Shown here: positions 9,129 through 20,256 of the stretch, one piece after another
Position numbering within the stretch: the first letter of the stretch is position 1
How the letters are laid out: each line of letters begins with the position of its first letter
From: Streptococcus oralis ATCC 35037
Lineage (GTDB): Bacteria; Bacillota; Bacilli; Lactobacillales; Streptococcaceae
Reading direction: 5' to 3'
Assembly (NCBI RefSeq): GCF_900637025.1
Contig: NZ_LR134336.1
Span: 760,001 to 824,000, forward strand
Length of the DNA: 64,000 nucleotides
Notes under the pieces: generated by a model
Seen by the model: the letters and a program-made list of their open reading frames with translations, nothing else
What the model was told of the DNA's origin: nothing
The model's database searches: none
Program-made: the position numbers and the translations under genes

Positions 9129-10439
9129 ATGAGTATGTTTTTAGATACAGCCAAGATTAAGGTCAAGGCTGGTAATGGTGGCGATGGCATGGTTGCCTTT
9201 CGCCGTGAAAAATATGTCCCTAATGGCGGTCCTTGGGGTGGTGATGGTGGACGTGGAGGTAACGTTGTTTTCGTGGTAGACGAAGGCTTACGTACCTTGA
9301 TGGATTTCCGCTATAACCGTCATTTCAAGGCTGATTCCGGTGAAAAAGGAATGACCAAAGGAATGCACGGACGTGGTGCAGAAGATCTACGTGTTCGCGT
9401 GCCACAGGGGACTACTGTACGTGATGCGGAAACAGGTAAAGTCATCACAGACTTGATTGAACATGGTCAAGAATTTATCGTGGCTCATGGTGGTCGAGGT
9501 GGTCGTGGAAATATCCGTTTTGCCACTCCAAAAAATCCTGCACCTGAAATCTCTGAGAATGGAGAACCAGGACAAGAACGTGAGTTGCAACTGGAATTGA
9601 AAATCTTAGCAGATGTTGGTCTAGTCGGTTTCCCATCTGTCGGAAAGTCAACTTTGCTTAGTGTTATCACTTCAGCTAAACCTAAAATCGGTGCTTACCA
9701 CTTTACGACAATTGTTCCTAATTTGGGTATGGTTCGTACGCAGTCAGGTGAATCTTTTGCAGTAGCAGACCTTCCAGGTTTGATTGAAGGGGCTAGTCAA
9801 GGTGTTGGTCTTGGAACCCAGTTTCTTCGTCATATCGAACGCACTCGAGTTATCCTCCATGTCATCGATATGTCAGCTAGTGAAGGACGTGATCCTTATG
9901 AGGACTACCTTGCTATCAATAAGGAATTGGAATCCTATAATCTTCGTCTCATGGAACGTCCACAGATTATCGTGGCCAACAAGATGGATATGCCTGAAAG
10001 TCAGGAAAATCTGAAAACTTTCAAGGAAAAGTTGGCTGCAAACTACGACGAGTTTGAGGAACTTCCAGCCATTTTCCCAATTTCTGGATTGACCAAGCAA
10101 GGGTTGGCGACTCTTTTGGACGCGACAGCTGAATTGTTAGACAAGACTCCAGAATTCCCGATTTATGATGAATCCGATATGGAAGAAGAGACTTACTATG
10201 GCTTTGACGAGGAAGAAAAAGCCTTTGAGATTAGTCGTGATGATGATGCGACATGGGTACTTTCTGGTGAAAAACTAATGAAACTCTTTAACATGACCAA
10301 CTTTGACCGTGACGAATCGGTCATGAAGTTTGCCCGTCAGCTTCGTGGTATGGGGGTTGACGAAGCCCTTCGTGCACGTGGCGCCAAAGATGGCGACTTG
10401 GTCCGCATCGGTAAATTTGAGTTTGAATTTGTAGACTAG
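9129..10439 (+). CDS. obgE: Obg/CgtA GTPase
   Basis: The essential ribosome-associated GTPase, 436 residues. The glycine-rich Obg fold (residues 1-158) is followed by the G domain (GFPSVGKST, then DLPGLIEG and NKMD) and the C-terminal OCT domain. It acts in large-subunit ribosome assembly and in stringent and stress control. In S. pneumoniae it is cotranscribed with cpoA, as the layout here also suggests. A small basic protein gene follows nine bases later. Confidence 0.95.
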   Translation: MSMFLDTAKIKVKAGNGGDGMVAFRREKYVPNGGPWGGDGGRGGNVVFVVDEGLRTLMDFRYNRHFKADSGEKGMTKGMHGRGAEDLRVRVPQGTTVRDAETGKVITDLIEHGQEFIVAHGGRGGRGNIRFATPKNPAPEISENGEPGQERELQLELKILADVGLVGFPSVGKSTLLSVITSAKPKIGAYHFTTIVPNLGMVRTQSGESFAVADLPGLIEGASQGVGLGTQFLRHIERTRVILHVIDMSASEGRDPYEDYLAINKELESYNLRLMERPQIIVANKMDMPESQENLKTFKEKLAANYDEFEELPAIFPISGLTKQGLATLLDATAELLDKTPEFPIYDESDMEEETYYGFDEEEKAFEISRDDDATWVLSGEKLMKLFNMTNFDRDESVMKFARQLRGMGVDEALRARGAKDGDLVRIGKFEFEFVD

Positions 10440-10448
10440 GAGATTGAT

Positions 10449-10613
10449 ATGGGAGATAAACCGATATCATTCCGAGATGCAGATGGCAATTTTGTTTCTG
10501 CAGCAGATGTGTGGAATGAAAAGAAACTAGAAGAATTGTTTAATCGTCTCAATCCTAAACGTGCTCTTCGATTGGCGCGTACAAAGAAAGAAGAAACACA
10601 GTCAAAGAAATAA
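10449..10613 (+). CDS. small hypothetical protein (54 residues)
   Basis: A 54-residue frame directly behind obgE with ribosome site GGAGATTG. It is acidic in the first half and strongly basic at the end (NPKRALRLARTKKEETQSKK). I do not recognise a family beyond small conserved proteins found after obgE in streptococci. The position before a strong terminator makes it the last gene of the cpoA-obgE unit. Confidence 0.7.
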   Translation: MGDKPISFRDADGNFVSAADVWNEKKLEELFNRLNPKRALRLARTKKEETQSKK

Positions 10614-10617
10614 AAAA

Positions 10618-10650
10618 TTCCCGTGATCTTTTAATCACGGGATTTGTTTT
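10618..10650. terminator. bidirectional terminator between obgE unit and argR
   Basis: TCCCGTGAT at 10619-10627 and ATCACGGGA at 10634-10642 form a perfect 9-bp stem with T-rich sequence on both sides. It serves the rightward obgE unit and the convergent leftward argR gene. Confidence 0.85.
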
Positions 10651-11119
10651 ATTCACTAAAGAAAAATGGCGGCGCATATTTTTTAAGACTCTCAAAACAA
10701 GCCTGCGCTTTTGCAGCATCTTCACAGATAATCATGCAGACATCGTCTCCACAAAGGGTTGCAACGACATCTGGAAAAGCCAAGGAATCAATTACAGATC
10801 CAAATGATTGGGCTAAACCGGGTAAAGTTTTCAAAATAACTTGGTGTTGCACCGGACGCAACATAACAAGAGCATCTTCCATATAATTTTCAAGACGTTT
10901 TTCCCATTTGGAGATAGAGCCTGTATTTAGCACATAGTAAGAATTATCCTCTTCGCGCACTTTTGAAAGGTTCATAGTTTTGATATCGCGTGATAAGGTA
11001 GCCTGAGTAACTTGGATATCATTTTCCGCTAATAAGGCTTGTAATTCAGCTTGCGTATGGATTTTGTTTTTTGAAACGAGGGCGCGGATAAGTTGGTGTC
11101 TGTGTTCTGATTTGTTCAT
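10649..11119 (-). CDS. ArgR/AhrC family arginine-responsive regulator
   Basis: A 156-residue winged-helix repressor. The DNA-binding domain carries the family signature [12 protein letters not shown], and the C-terminal oligomerisation and arginine-binding domain carries LCGDDV, with the two aspartates that contact arginine. Streptococci have several ArgR paralogues with different jobs, so no symbol is given. The start codon at 11119 uses AAAAGGAG, a ribosome site that lies inside a degraded copy of the pepX 3' end. No promoter is obvious directly upstream, so it may be read from pepX. Confidence 0.85.
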   Translation of the reverse strand: MNKSEHRHQLIRALVSKNKIHTQAELQALLAENDIQVTQATLSRDIKTMNLSKVREEDNSYYVLNTGSISKWEKRLENYMEDALVMLRPVQHQVILKTLPGLAQSFGSVIDSLAFPDVVATLCGDDVCMIICEDAAKAQACFESLKKYAPPFFFSE

Positions 11120-11130
11120 AAAGTAAGTAC

Positions 11131-11639
11131 TCCTTTTAAAAGGTACAGTAAGCGTGGACTGAACGAAAACGTCAGTCGGGTGGTAGGCGGTATTGTCACG
11201 TATGATGATTTTAAAGTCAGTAGGATAAAGAACTAGATGGAGAGATTCTCCTTCTTTTAACTTTTCACTAGTTGGGTGCAGATAAACTGGGTAGCGATTC
11301 GTTCATCTACATTGATGTTCTTTAATGACAGTGAATCATTCAATTTGGGTAGCTTTTTGTCACGGCGTTTTGTGAATTTACTCTAAATGTAATTCACAGA
11401 GATTTCCAACATGTGGTCTGGTAGCGTGTATGATAAATGGTTACACATGTTGGTTAGAGGGAGTATCTTTTGTCCAAGTTCCGTCTAGGGGCTTCTAAAA
11501 TGCTTTCAGATGAACTGAATTTGATACAAAGTTTATGTCTGATTCGACTGTTCAAGTGGAAAACTTTGGTTATAGGAAGTTCAATGGTCAAATTCATTGA
11601 CTTTTCCTTTGAATCCTTCCATATTGAAAGTCTGGTAGA
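11131..11639 (-). pseudogene. degraded tandem copy of the pepX 3' end
   Basis: This 509-base gap reads as a decayed duplicate of the last 537 bases of pepX (11644-12180). By hand, 39 of the first 57 aligned bases match, from 11141 against 11655, without a gap. Further anchors are AATTCACAGAGATT (near 11390), CATGTGGT (near 11410) and CTTTTGTCCAAG (near 11468). Net length losses of 11 and 10 bases between anchors destroy the frame. The copy ends at 11639, exactly against the pepX stop codon. At its other end it supplies the ribosome site of the regulator gene. A partial tandem duplication, or the tail of an older pepX allele, would explain it. Confidence 0.85.
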
Positions 11640-13922
11640 TTATACCTTTTGACAAGGTAGGATAAGACTAGACTGTGCTAAATCAACAGTCAACTGATAG
11701 TCTGTATTGTCTCGAATTGTAATCTCAAAGTCTGTGGTGTAGAGAACCAAACGGAGAGTATCTCCTTTTTTAAGTTTGTAGATAGTTGGTTGAAGCTCTA
11801 GCTTGAAGTCCATCCATTCATTTGGTTGGATTTCTTCAATCGTCAAGAGATTGGTTCGATTTTGAAGATTAAGGTAGCCTTTGGTGATGACACGTTGGGC
11901 ACTTGGGTTGAATGGCAGTTCACAGAGATTTTCTAACATGTGGTAACGGCCATTATCAATGGTTCTAGCACTTAAAACCGCTGGATAAGGCTGCAGATAT
12001 TTCTTTTGTCCAAGTTCTAGCAGTTGGGCTGATAATAAGCCCTTGTTTGTACTTGATTTGACACGAAGTTTTAGCTCTACTCGCCCATTTAAGTGAATGT
12101 CTTGACTTACTGGAAGGTCAATGGTGATCTGATTAGCTTTTCCTTGGTAAAGTTCGGTGTTGAAGGTCTGGTAAGTCTTACCATAACGATCAAAATCTTT
12201 TTGATCATACTGGTTTTGAATCACTTTTTCCTCATTACCAAGAGAGAAGGTATGCAGTTCATCCTGTTTGCCAAAGTTATCAAGACCTTGCCATTTTTGC
12301 GGTGCGATATTGTCCTGCCAAATGACAGTCGGAAGTTGGTAGCTTGAGTCAAGTCCTAACAATTTCATACTTAACAAGGCATTCATGGACTCGCGGAAGT
12401 CGATCGACTGCCAGTTATTCATATAAACATGGGCACCATGATGGAAAAAGAGGTGCTTATTGATATGGCTAGGAAGGGCATGAAACATCTGGTAAACATG
12501 AAGAGGTTTGACGTTCCAATCCTGGGAACCATGCGTAAAGACGACCTCAGCTTGAACCTTGTGAGCATTGAGCAGATAGTTGCGGTCATGCCAAAACTGA
12601 TTGTAGTCACCAGTCTTGCGATCGAGTTTCTCTTTAACCTTTTCTAAGTCTGCTTGATAAGCTTCATTGCCACGAATATAGTCACCAGCTTGGAGGTTGC
12701 GAGAGTAGGTCAATTCAGCAAGTGAGTCAAAATCCTCACCTGGATAGCCCCCTGGGCTGGTCACTAGACCATTTTCCCGATAGTAGTTGTACCAAGAGGA
12801 AATACCTGCTTCTGCGATGATCACTTCCAAGCCATCAACACCAGTGGTGGCGAGACCATTGGACATGGTACCTAGATAGGAAATACCTGTTGTTGCGACT
12901 TTGCCGTTTGACCAGTCAGCTTTGACTTGGCGTTTGCGCGTGTGGTCCGTGAAAGCACGGCAACGACCATTGAGCCAATCAATGACATTTTTATAGGCCT
13001 CAATCTGCTGGTAGTTACCATTAGTCATGAGTCCTTGAGAATCTTTGGTTCCAACACCCGATACATAGAGATTGGCAAATCCACGTGGGAGGAAGTAGTC
13101 ATTTAGAGTATATGAGCTATTGATATGAGATAGCTTTTCTTCAGCTTCTGAGACGACTTCTGCTTGACTATGAGGTCCGACTAAATTCAGCTTAGGTTCC
13201 TCAAGTTCAATGGTGTGGGGCAGTTTGACCTCAAGCTCCCCTTCCATTTTGTAGAGAGCCTTGTCACTGGCTTTGTCGTTGGTCCCTTGGTGATAAGGGC
13301 TGGCAGTCATAAGAGCAGGTACTTGACCATCGTAACGTGGGCGGATAACGCTGACTTTGACTAAATCAGGGAGTCCATCTTTATCAGTATCCACACGGCT
13401 CTCGACATACACGACTTCACGAATGACATCATGAGTAGAGAAGGTAGCCAAGCTCTTACCGTTAAAGTAGTGGTAGTGATTATCTTCTGAAATGAGTCCA
13501 TCACTAACAAGCTGATCGATGAGCGTATTTCCTTTTTTCGTTCGCGTATTGAGCAATTGATAAAGATTTTCAATGAGATCTCCATAAACAATAGGAAAAC
13601 CAGTTTCTTTACGGAACTGTTCGGCATCCTCAAAGTCAACAAGATAGCTAAATCCTAAAAGTTGAAAAACTACTGTGTAGAAAATCTCCGCAGTTAACTC
13701 ACGGTCTGACTGGAAAAAGGTTACTAAATCTGTTTCTTTATCCGCAGCCAAAGTTGACAAGGCATAATCCGTGTTAGAATAAGTGAAAAAACTCCAACGA
13801 ATGAAGTCTTCAAACTGTCTTTTTAAGGACAGTTGGGGTGACAGCTTTAGACCAAGACCTTCTAATTCCTCAAATCGTTGAGAACTAGTGGTTGGTTGGT
13901 AGCTGAATTGATTAAAACGCAT
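11640..13922 (-). CDS. pepX: Xaa-Pro dipeptidyl-peptidase PepX
   Basis: A 760-residue S15 family serine peptidase that removes X-Pro dipeptides from peptide N-termini and helps release amino acids from proline-rich peptides. The catalytic serine is S348 in GISYLG. The aspartate is in GSQDWN, and the histidine in HHGAHVY. Length and domain order are those of lactic-acid-bacterial PepX, so this copy is intact. It is divergent from dnaE. No terminator is visible after its stop; a decayed copy of its own 3' end follows instead. Confidence 0.95.
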   Translation of the reverse strand: MRFNQFSYQPTTSSQRFEELEGLGLKLSPQLSLKRQFEDFIRWSFFTYSNTDYALSTLAADKETDLVTFFQSDRELTAEIFYTVVFQLLGFSYLVDFEDAEQFRKETGFPIVYGDLIENLYQLLNTRTKKGNTLIDQLVSDGLISEDNHYHYFNGKSLATFSTHDVIREVVYVESRVDTDKDGLPDLVKVSVIRPRYDGQVPALMTASPYHQGTNDKASDKALYKMEGELEVKLPHTIELEEPKLNLVGPHSQAEVVSEAEEKLSHINSSYTLNDYFLPRGFANLYVSGVGTKDSQGLMTNGNYQQIEAYKNVIDWLNGRCRAFTDHTRKRQVKADWSNGKVATTGISYLGTMSNGLATTGVDGLEVIIAEAGISSWYNYYRENGLVTSPGGYPGEDFDSLAELTYSRNLQAGDYIRGNEAYQADLEKVKEKLDRKTGDYNQFWHDRNYLLNAHKVQAEVVFTHGSQDWNVKPLHVYQMFHALPSHINKHLFFHHGAHVYMNNWQSIDFRESMNALLSMKLLGLDSSYQLPTVIWQDNIAPQKWQGLDNFGKQDELHTFSLGNEEKVIQNQYDQKDFDRYGKTYQTFNTELYQGKANQITIDLPVSQDIHLNGRVELKLRVKSSTNKGLLSAQLLELGQKKYLQPYPAVLSARTIDNGRYHMLENLCELPFNPSAQRVITKGYLNLQNRTNLLTIEEIQPNEWMDFKLELQPTIYKLKKGDTLRLVLYTTDFEITIRDNTDYQLTVDLAQSSLILPCQKV

Positions 13923-14335
13923 GTTTCTCTCCTTTGAAAACAGACTGAATTTATTATATCAAAAAAGAGGGAAAAATGGAATAAATAAACTTAAATGAAA
14001 TAAATTTCTTAAACCAGCATATCTATTTGGTAAGTTATTATAAAATGCTGAATAAATATCATAGAAGTAAGCCTTTTTCTAGAGATTTTTATATGTAAAA
14101 CTGCATATAACTCCTATCTTTATTATTCTTCGTTTGGTATAAATATATCTAAATTTACATTAAAAACTATTATATAATATTAATTTTTGTTTCCTTCCTT
14201 TGAAAAATGAAGAATTTAACAGTAAGAAGAGAAGAAGTTTGTAACTGATGATATTGAAAAGAAAGTGCAGAGTTGCTTCAATATCCAGCTTAAAATGGTA
14301 TAATAGTAGTAAAACGAAAGCAAGGAGGAGAAGTA
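13923..14335. other. pepX-dnaE divergent intergenic region
   Basis: A 413-base AT-rich gap without a gene. Leftward, an extended -10 (TGATATAAT; hexamer complement at 13953-13958) serves pepX. Rightward, TATAAT at 14299-14304 serves dnaE. A further TGGTATAAA (14135-14143) could be a second rightward promoter. A small inverted repeat (TTATATG at 14089-14095, CATATAA at 14104-14110) lies between them. I see nothing else in it. Confidence 0.5.
14296..14304 (+). promoter_or_regulatory. extended -10 promoter of dnaE
   Basis: TGGTATAAT, 31 bases before the ATG at 14336. The ribosome site AAGGAGG is at 14322-14328. No good -35 hexamer is seen. Confidence 0.55.
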
Positions 14336-17300
14336 ATGATTGCACAGCTCGACACCAAGACTGTTTATAGTTTTATGGAAAGTGTGGTTTCGATTGAAAA
14401 ATATGTACAAATGGCTAAAGAGTATGGCTATTCTCACCTTGCTATCATGGATGTGGATAATCTCTATGGGGCTTATCATTTTTTAGAGGTGACTCGAAAA
14501 TATGGAATCCAACCTTTAATTGGTCTTGAAATGACCTTGATCAAAGATAAGGAGAATATTTCTCTTCGTTTTCTAGCCCTATCCACTAAAGGCTATCAAG
14601 AGTTGATGAAGTTATCCACTTTAAAAATGACTGGACGGAAAAATTGGTCTGACTTCACCTCCCACCTCGAAGATGTGGCCATTGTTGTTCCCTATTTTAA
14701 TGGGGTCGAACAGTTGGATTTGGGGGTTGATTATTTTATCGGTGTTAGTCCAGATACTCCTCAAGAAGTCTTTACTAGCCCCATTCTTCCACTCTATCAG
14801 GTCAACTCTTTTGAAAAAGAAGATATTCAAGTTTTACAAATCTTATCAGCAGTCAAGGACAATGTCAGTCTGAGAGAAGTGGATCTGCATTCACAACAAG
14901 GGATTTTTTTACCTGCCTCAGACTTGGAAGCACGGTTTAAAAATCGCTTCCCTCAGGCGCTTGCCAATCTCCAAGGTCTGATAGAGAATGTAAGCTATCA
15001 AATCGACCCAAGTTTAAAACTTCCTCGCTTTAATCCTGAAAGACCAGCAGTAGAAGAACTTCGAGAGAGGGCTGAGCAAGGCTTGAGTGACAAGGGGTTG
15101 ACCTCAGCTATTTACCATGAGCGACTGAATGAGGAATTAGCTGTGATTCATGATATGGGCTTTGACGATTATTTCCTTGTAGTTTGGGATTTGCTCCGTT
15201 TTGGACGCTCCCAAGGCTACTATATGGGAATGGGGCGTGGTTCTGCTGTTGGTAGTCTGGTGGCTTACTCACTGGATATTACAGGAATTGACCCGGTCGA
15301 GAAGAACTTGATTTTCGAGCGCTTTTTAAATCGTGAGCGCTACACCATGCCTGATATTGATATCGACATCCCTGACCTTTATAGGCCGGAGTTCATTCGC
15401 TATGTTCGTGATCGCTATGGCAGTCAACACGTGGCACAGATTGTCACTTATTCGACCTTTGGAGCAAAACAGGCAATTCGTGATGTTTTCAAACGTTATG
15501 GTGTCCCTGAGTACGAATTAACAAATATTACGAAAAAAATCAGTTTCCGAGATACGCTAACGACAGCCTATGAAAAGAATTTACAGTTTAGGCAGATCAT
15601 CAATAGTAAGATTGAATATCAAAAAGCTTTTGAGATTGCTCGAAAGATTGAAGGGTATCCTCGTCAGACCTCTATCCATGCAGCTGGGGTCGTTATGAGT
15701 GACCAAGACTTGACGGACTACATTCCTCTAAAATATGGTGAGGATATGCTCATCACTCAGTATGATGCTCATGGTGTTGAAGCCAATGGACTTCTAAAAA
15801 TGGATTTCCTCGGTTTACGTAACCTGACTTTTGTCCAAAAAATGCAGGAATTGCTTGCGGAGTCAGAGGGTGTTCATCTAAAAATCGAAGATATTGATTT
15901 GGAAGACAAAGAAACTCTGGCCCTCTTTGTTGCTGGAAATACCAAGGGGATTTTCCAATTTGAACAACCTGGCGCCATTCGGCTCTTGAAACGAGTTCAG
16001 CCGCAAGTCTTTGAAGAGGTAGTAGCAACGACATCCCTCAATAGACCGGGGGCAAGTGATTATATTGATAATTTTGTCGCTCGTAAGCATGGTAAAGAAA
16101 AGGTGACGGTGTTAGACCCTGCCTTAGAAGACATCCTTTCATCAACCTACGGTATTATGCTCTATCAAGAGCAGGTCATGCAGGTAGCTCAACGCTTTGG
16201 AGGATTCAGTCTTGGTAAAGCCGACATTCTCAGACGTGCCATGGGTAAGAAAAATGCCAAAGAGATGCATCTGATGAAGGAAGATTTTATCACAGGAGCT
16301 ATGAAATTGGGGCATACAGAAGAAAAGGCCAACCAAGTTTTTGCAGTGATGGAAAAGTTTGCCGGCTATGGATTTAACCGATCCCACGCTTATGCCTACT
16401 CAGCGCTGGCTTTCCAGCTTGCTTATTTCAAGACACACTATCCTGCTATTTTCTTTCAAGTTATGTTGAACTATTCTAGCAGCGATTACATTGTAGATGC
16501 ATTGCAGATGGGCTTTGAAGTAGCTCCCTTAGCAATCAACAGCATTCCCTATCATGATAAAATTGCTCAGAAGAAAATCTATCTGGGTCTAAAAGCCATT
16601 AAGGGAATGCCGAGAGATTTGTCTTACTGGATTATTGAAAATCGTCCTTTCTCAAGCATTGAAGATTTTGTCACACGTCTTCCCAAGAATTACAAGAAAC
16701 TGTCGCTTTTGACGCCTTTGGTTGAACTAGGGCTTTTTGATGAATTTGACAAGAATCGCCAGAAAAACTTAGTCAACCTACCAAACTTATTTGTTTTTGT
16801 TGAGGAATTAGGTGGACTTTTTGCGGATACAAATTATAGTTGGACTGAAGCTGATGATTTTACTGAGGCAGAGAAATTTTACAAAGAGCAGGAACTGATT
16901 GGGGTAGGTATCAGTCCCCATCCTCTCCAAACTCTTGCCAAACAAGCCCTATATCCGACCACTCCAATCACTAATCTAACCGAGGGAGCTCAAGCCACTC
17001 TCCTAGTTGAAGTGCAAAAGATTAAAGTGATTCGAACCAAGAAAGGCGAGAGTATGGCTTTTCTACAGGTTCATGATAGTAAGTCTCGGATGGATGTAAC
17101 TGTATTTTCAGACCAATATAGAAAATTTGCTTCCAATTTATCCGAAGGGAAATTTTACTACATCAATGGCAAAGTTCAATCTCGAGATGGTCGTCTGCAA
17201 ATGATTGCACAAGATTTGAAAGAAGCAGTGGCAGAACGATTCTGGATTCAAGTTAAAAATCATGAATACGATAAAGAGATTTCAAATATCCTAGAACAAT

Positions 17301-17437
17301 ACAAAGGTCCAATCCCTGTCATTATCAGGTATGAAGAGGAAGGAAAAACGGTTGTTTCTACACAACATTTTGTAAGAAAAGATTCTGCTCTAGAGGAAAA
17401 GTTAGAGGGAATTGCTATGAAAACGATTTATCGCTAA
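14336..17437 (+). CDS. dnaE: DNA polymerase III alpha subunit DnaE
   Basis: The second replicative polymerase of Firmicutes, thought to extend RNA primers before handing over to PolC. At 1033 residues it is the short Gram-positive type. The N-terminal PHP domain is degenerate: it begins LDTKTVYS where active PHP domains have a HxH motif. The catalytic aspartates are in PDIDIDIPD (D340 and D342). The finger, helix-hairpin-helix and C-terminal OB-fold regions follow (for example TLLVEVQKIKVIRTKKG). Glycolytic pfkA is 80 bases downstream. Confidence 0.95.
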   Translation: MIAQLDTKTVYSFMESVVSIEKYVQMAKEYGYSHLAIMDVDNLYGAYHFLEVTRKYGIQPLIGLEMTLIKDKENISLRFLALSTKGYQELMKLSTLKMTGRKNWSDFTSHLEDVAIVVPYFNGVEQLDLGVDYFIGVSPDTPQEVFTSPILPLYQVNSFEKEDIQVLQILSAVKDNVSLREVDLHSQQGIFLPASDLEARFKNRFPQALANLQGLIENVSYQIDPSLKLPRFNPERPAVEELRERAEQGLSDKGLTSAIYHERLNEELAVIHDMGFDDYFLVVWDLLRFGRSQGYYMGMGRGSAVGSLVAYSLDITGIDPVEKNLIFERFLNRERYTMPDIDIDIPDLYRPEFIRYVRDRYGSQHVAQIVTYSTFGAKQAIRDVFKRYGVPEYELTNITKKISFRDTLTTAYEKNLQFRQIINSKIEYQKAFEIARKIEGYPRQTSIHAAGVVMSDQDLTDYIPLKYGEDMLITQYDAHGVEANGLLKMDFLGLRNLTFVQKMQELLAESEGVHLKIEDIDLEDKETLALFVAGNTKGIFQFEQPGAIRLLKRVQPQVFEEVVATTSLNRPGASDYIDNFVARKHGKEKVTVLDPALEDILSSTYGIMLYQEQVMQVAQRFGGFSLGKADILRRAMGKKNAKEMHLMKEDFITGAMKLGHTEEKANQVFAVMEKFAGYGFNRSHAYAYSALAFQLAYFKTHYPAIFFQVMLNYSSSDYIVDALQMGFEVAPLAINSIPYHDKIAQKKIYLGLKAIKGMPRDLSYWIIENRPFSSIEDFVTRLPKNYKKLSLLTPLVELGLFDEFDKNRQKNLVNLPNLFVFVEELGGLFADTNYSWTEADDFTEAEKFYKEQELIGVGISPHPLQTLAKQALYPTTPITNLTEGAQATLLVEVQKIKVIRTKKGESMAFLQVHDSKSRMDVTVFSDQYRKFASNLSEGKFYYINGKVQSRDGRLQMIAQDLKEAVAERFWIQVKNHEYDKEISNILEQYKGPIPVIIRYEEEGKTVVSTQHFVRKDSALEEKLEGIAMKTIYR
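17418..17431 (+). promoter_or_regulatory. possible cre-like site ahead of pfkA
   Basis: TGAAAACGATTTAT, inside the last dnaE codons, matches 12 of 14 positions of the CcpA consensus TGWAANCGNTNWCA. It is centred about 63 bases before the expected pfkA start of transcription. Because it is coding sequence, chance is a real alternative. Confidence 0.3.
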
Positions 17438-17470
17438 AAATACGGAAAATAGAAGAATTTTCGATTTAAA

Positions 17471-17481
17471 TGTGGTATAAT
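17471..17481 (+). promoter_or_regulatory. extended -10 promoter of pfkA-pyk
   Basis: TGTGGTATAAT has a perfect hexamer at 17476-17481 with the TGn extension, 37 bases before the pfkA ATG. No good -35 is present. Confidence 0.6.
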
Positions 17482-17496
17482 CAGTAAGAATGTTAA

Positions 17497-18525
<1,029 letters not shown>

Positions 18526-18591
18526 TCAACTTTCATTAATTTGGTAACATGACCATAAAAGGTCGAATTATATAAAGGAGTCACAAAAATC

Positions 18592-20097
18592 ATGAACAAA
18601 CGTGTAAAAATCGTTGCAACTTTAGGTCCTGCGGTTGAAATCCGTGGTGGTAAAAAATTCGGTGAAGACGGATACTGGGGTGAAAAACTTGACGTTGAAG
18701 CTTCAGCTAAAAACATTGCTAAACTGATTGAAGCAGGAGCAAACACTTTCCGTTTCAACTTCTCACACGGTGACCACCAAGAACAAGGTGAGCGTATGGC
18801 AACTGTTAAACTTGCTGAAAAACTTGCAGGTAAAAAAGTTGGTTTCCTTCTTGATACTAAAGGACCTGAAATCCGTACAGAATTGTTTGAAGGTGACGCA
18901 AAAGAGTACTCTTACAAAACTGGTGAAAAAATCCGTGTTGCAACTAAACAAGGAATCAAATCAACTCGTGAAGTGATTGCTTTGAACGTTGCTGGTGCTC
19001 TTGATATCTACGATGATGTTGAAGTTGGTCGTCAAGTATTGGTTGACGATGGTAAATTGGGTCTTCGCGTTGTTGCAAAAGACGATGCAACTCGTGAATT
19101 TGAAGTAGAAGTTGAAAACGACGGAATTATCGCTAAACAAAAAGGTGTAAATATCCCTAATACTAAAATTCCTTTCCCAGCTCTTGCTGAACGTGACAAC
19201 GATGATATCCGTTTCGGTTTGGAACAAGGTATCAACTTCATCGCTATTTCATTCGTACGTACTGCAAAAGACGTCAACGAAGTTCGTGCAATCTGTGAAG
19301 AAACTGGTAACGGTCACGTTCAATTGTTTGCGAAAATCGAAAACCAACAAGGTATCGATAACTTGGATGAAATCATTGAAGCTGCTGACGGTATCATGAT
19401 CGCCCGTGGTGACATGGGTATCGAAGTACCATTCGAAATGGTTCCAGTTTACCAAAAAATGATTATTACAAAAGTAAATGCAGCTGGTAAAGTCGCTATC
19501 ACAGCAACAAACATGCTTGAAACTATGACTGAAAAACCACGTGCAACGCGTTCAGAAGTATCAGATGTGTTTAACGCTGTTATCGACGGAACCGACGCTA
19601 CAATGCTTTCAGGTGAGTCTGCAAATGGTAAATATCCACTGGAGTCAGTTACTACGATGGCAACTATTGACAAAAATGCTCAAACTCTTTTAAAAGAATA
19701 CGGTCGCTTGTCATCTGTTAACTTGTCACGTAATTCTAAGACTGAGGTTATGGCTTCAGCTGTTAAGGATGCGACAAATTCTATGAATATCAAGTTGGTG
19801 GTTACTCTTACTAAGACAGGTCACACTGCTCGTTTGATTTCTAAATACCGTCCAGATGCTGATATCTTGGCAATCACTTTCGATGAATTGACTCAGCGTG
19901 GTTTGATGCTTAACTGGGGAGTTATTCCAGTAACCACTGATCGCCCATCAAACACTGATGATATGTTTGATCTCGCTGAAAGAATTGCAGTTGAGCAAGG
20001 TTTGGTAGAATCTGGTGATGATATTGTTATCGTTGCAGGTGTACCACTTGGCGAAGCTGTTCGTACAAACACAATGCGCATCCGCACTGTACGCTAA
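18592..20097 (+). CDS. pyk: pyruvate kinase
   Basis: Pyruvate kinase, 501 residues, makes ATP and pyruvate from phosphoenolpyruvate. The active-site regions NFSHGDH, LDTKGPEIRTE, AKIENQQG and the signature ITATNMLETM are present, with the C-terminal allosteric domain ending RIRTVR. Codon use is strongly biased, as for pfkA and tuf. A hairpin and T run end the transcript 15-60 bases after the stop. Confidence 0.97.
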   Translation: MNKRVKIVATLGPAVEIRGGKKFGEDGYWGEKLDVEASAKNIAKLIEAGANTFRFNFSHGDHQEQGERMATVKLAEKLAGKKVGFLLDTKGPEIRTELFEGDAKEYSYKTGEKIRVATKQGIKSTREVIALNVAGALDIYDDVEVGRQVLVDDGKLGLRVVAKDDATREFEVEVENDGIIAKQKGVNIPNTKIPFPALAERDNDDIRFGLEQGINFIAISFVRTAKDVNEVRAICEETGNGHVQLFAKIENQQGIDNLDEIIEAADGIMIARGDMGIEVPFEMVPVYQKMIITKVNAAGKVAITATNMLETMTEKPRATRSEVSDVFNAVIDGTDATMLSGESANGKYPLESVTTMATIDKNAQTLLKEYGRLSSVNLSRNSKTEVMASAVKDATNSMNIKLVVTLTKTGHTARLISKYRPDADILAITFDELTQRGLMLNWGVIPVTTDRPSNTDDMFDLAERIAVEQGLVESGDDIVIVAGVPLGEAVRTNTMRIRTVR

Positions 20098-20112
20098 TCT
20101 AACATTACAAAG

Positions 20113-20157
20113 CCTATCATATCAAGCTTTATCGCTTGTGTGATAGGTCTTTTTTTA
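20113..20157 (+). terminator. terminator of pfkA-pyk
   Basis: CCTATCA..CAAGC (20113-20127) pairs with GCTTG..TGATAGG, with a small internal bulge, followed by a run of T to 20157. Confidence 0.85.
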
Positions 20158-20205
20158 TCGAAATAGAATGTTTAATCAATAGGAATGGGAAAAAACTGAA
20201 AATTA

Positions 20206-20214
20206 TGATATAAT
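20206..20214 (+). promoter_or_regulatory. extended -10 promoter of murA
   Basis: TGATATAAT, with hexamer TATAAT at 20209-20214, lies 42 bases before the ATG at 20257. Confidence 0.55.
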
Positions 20215-20256
20215 AGAACGAAAAGACCTTTTTAGTAAATTTTGAAAGAGTAAAAC

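Noticed and set aside
11470..11652. 60-codon plus-strand frame between argR and pepX
   Set aside because: It lies in the degraded pepX copy on the opposite strand, with no ribosome site.
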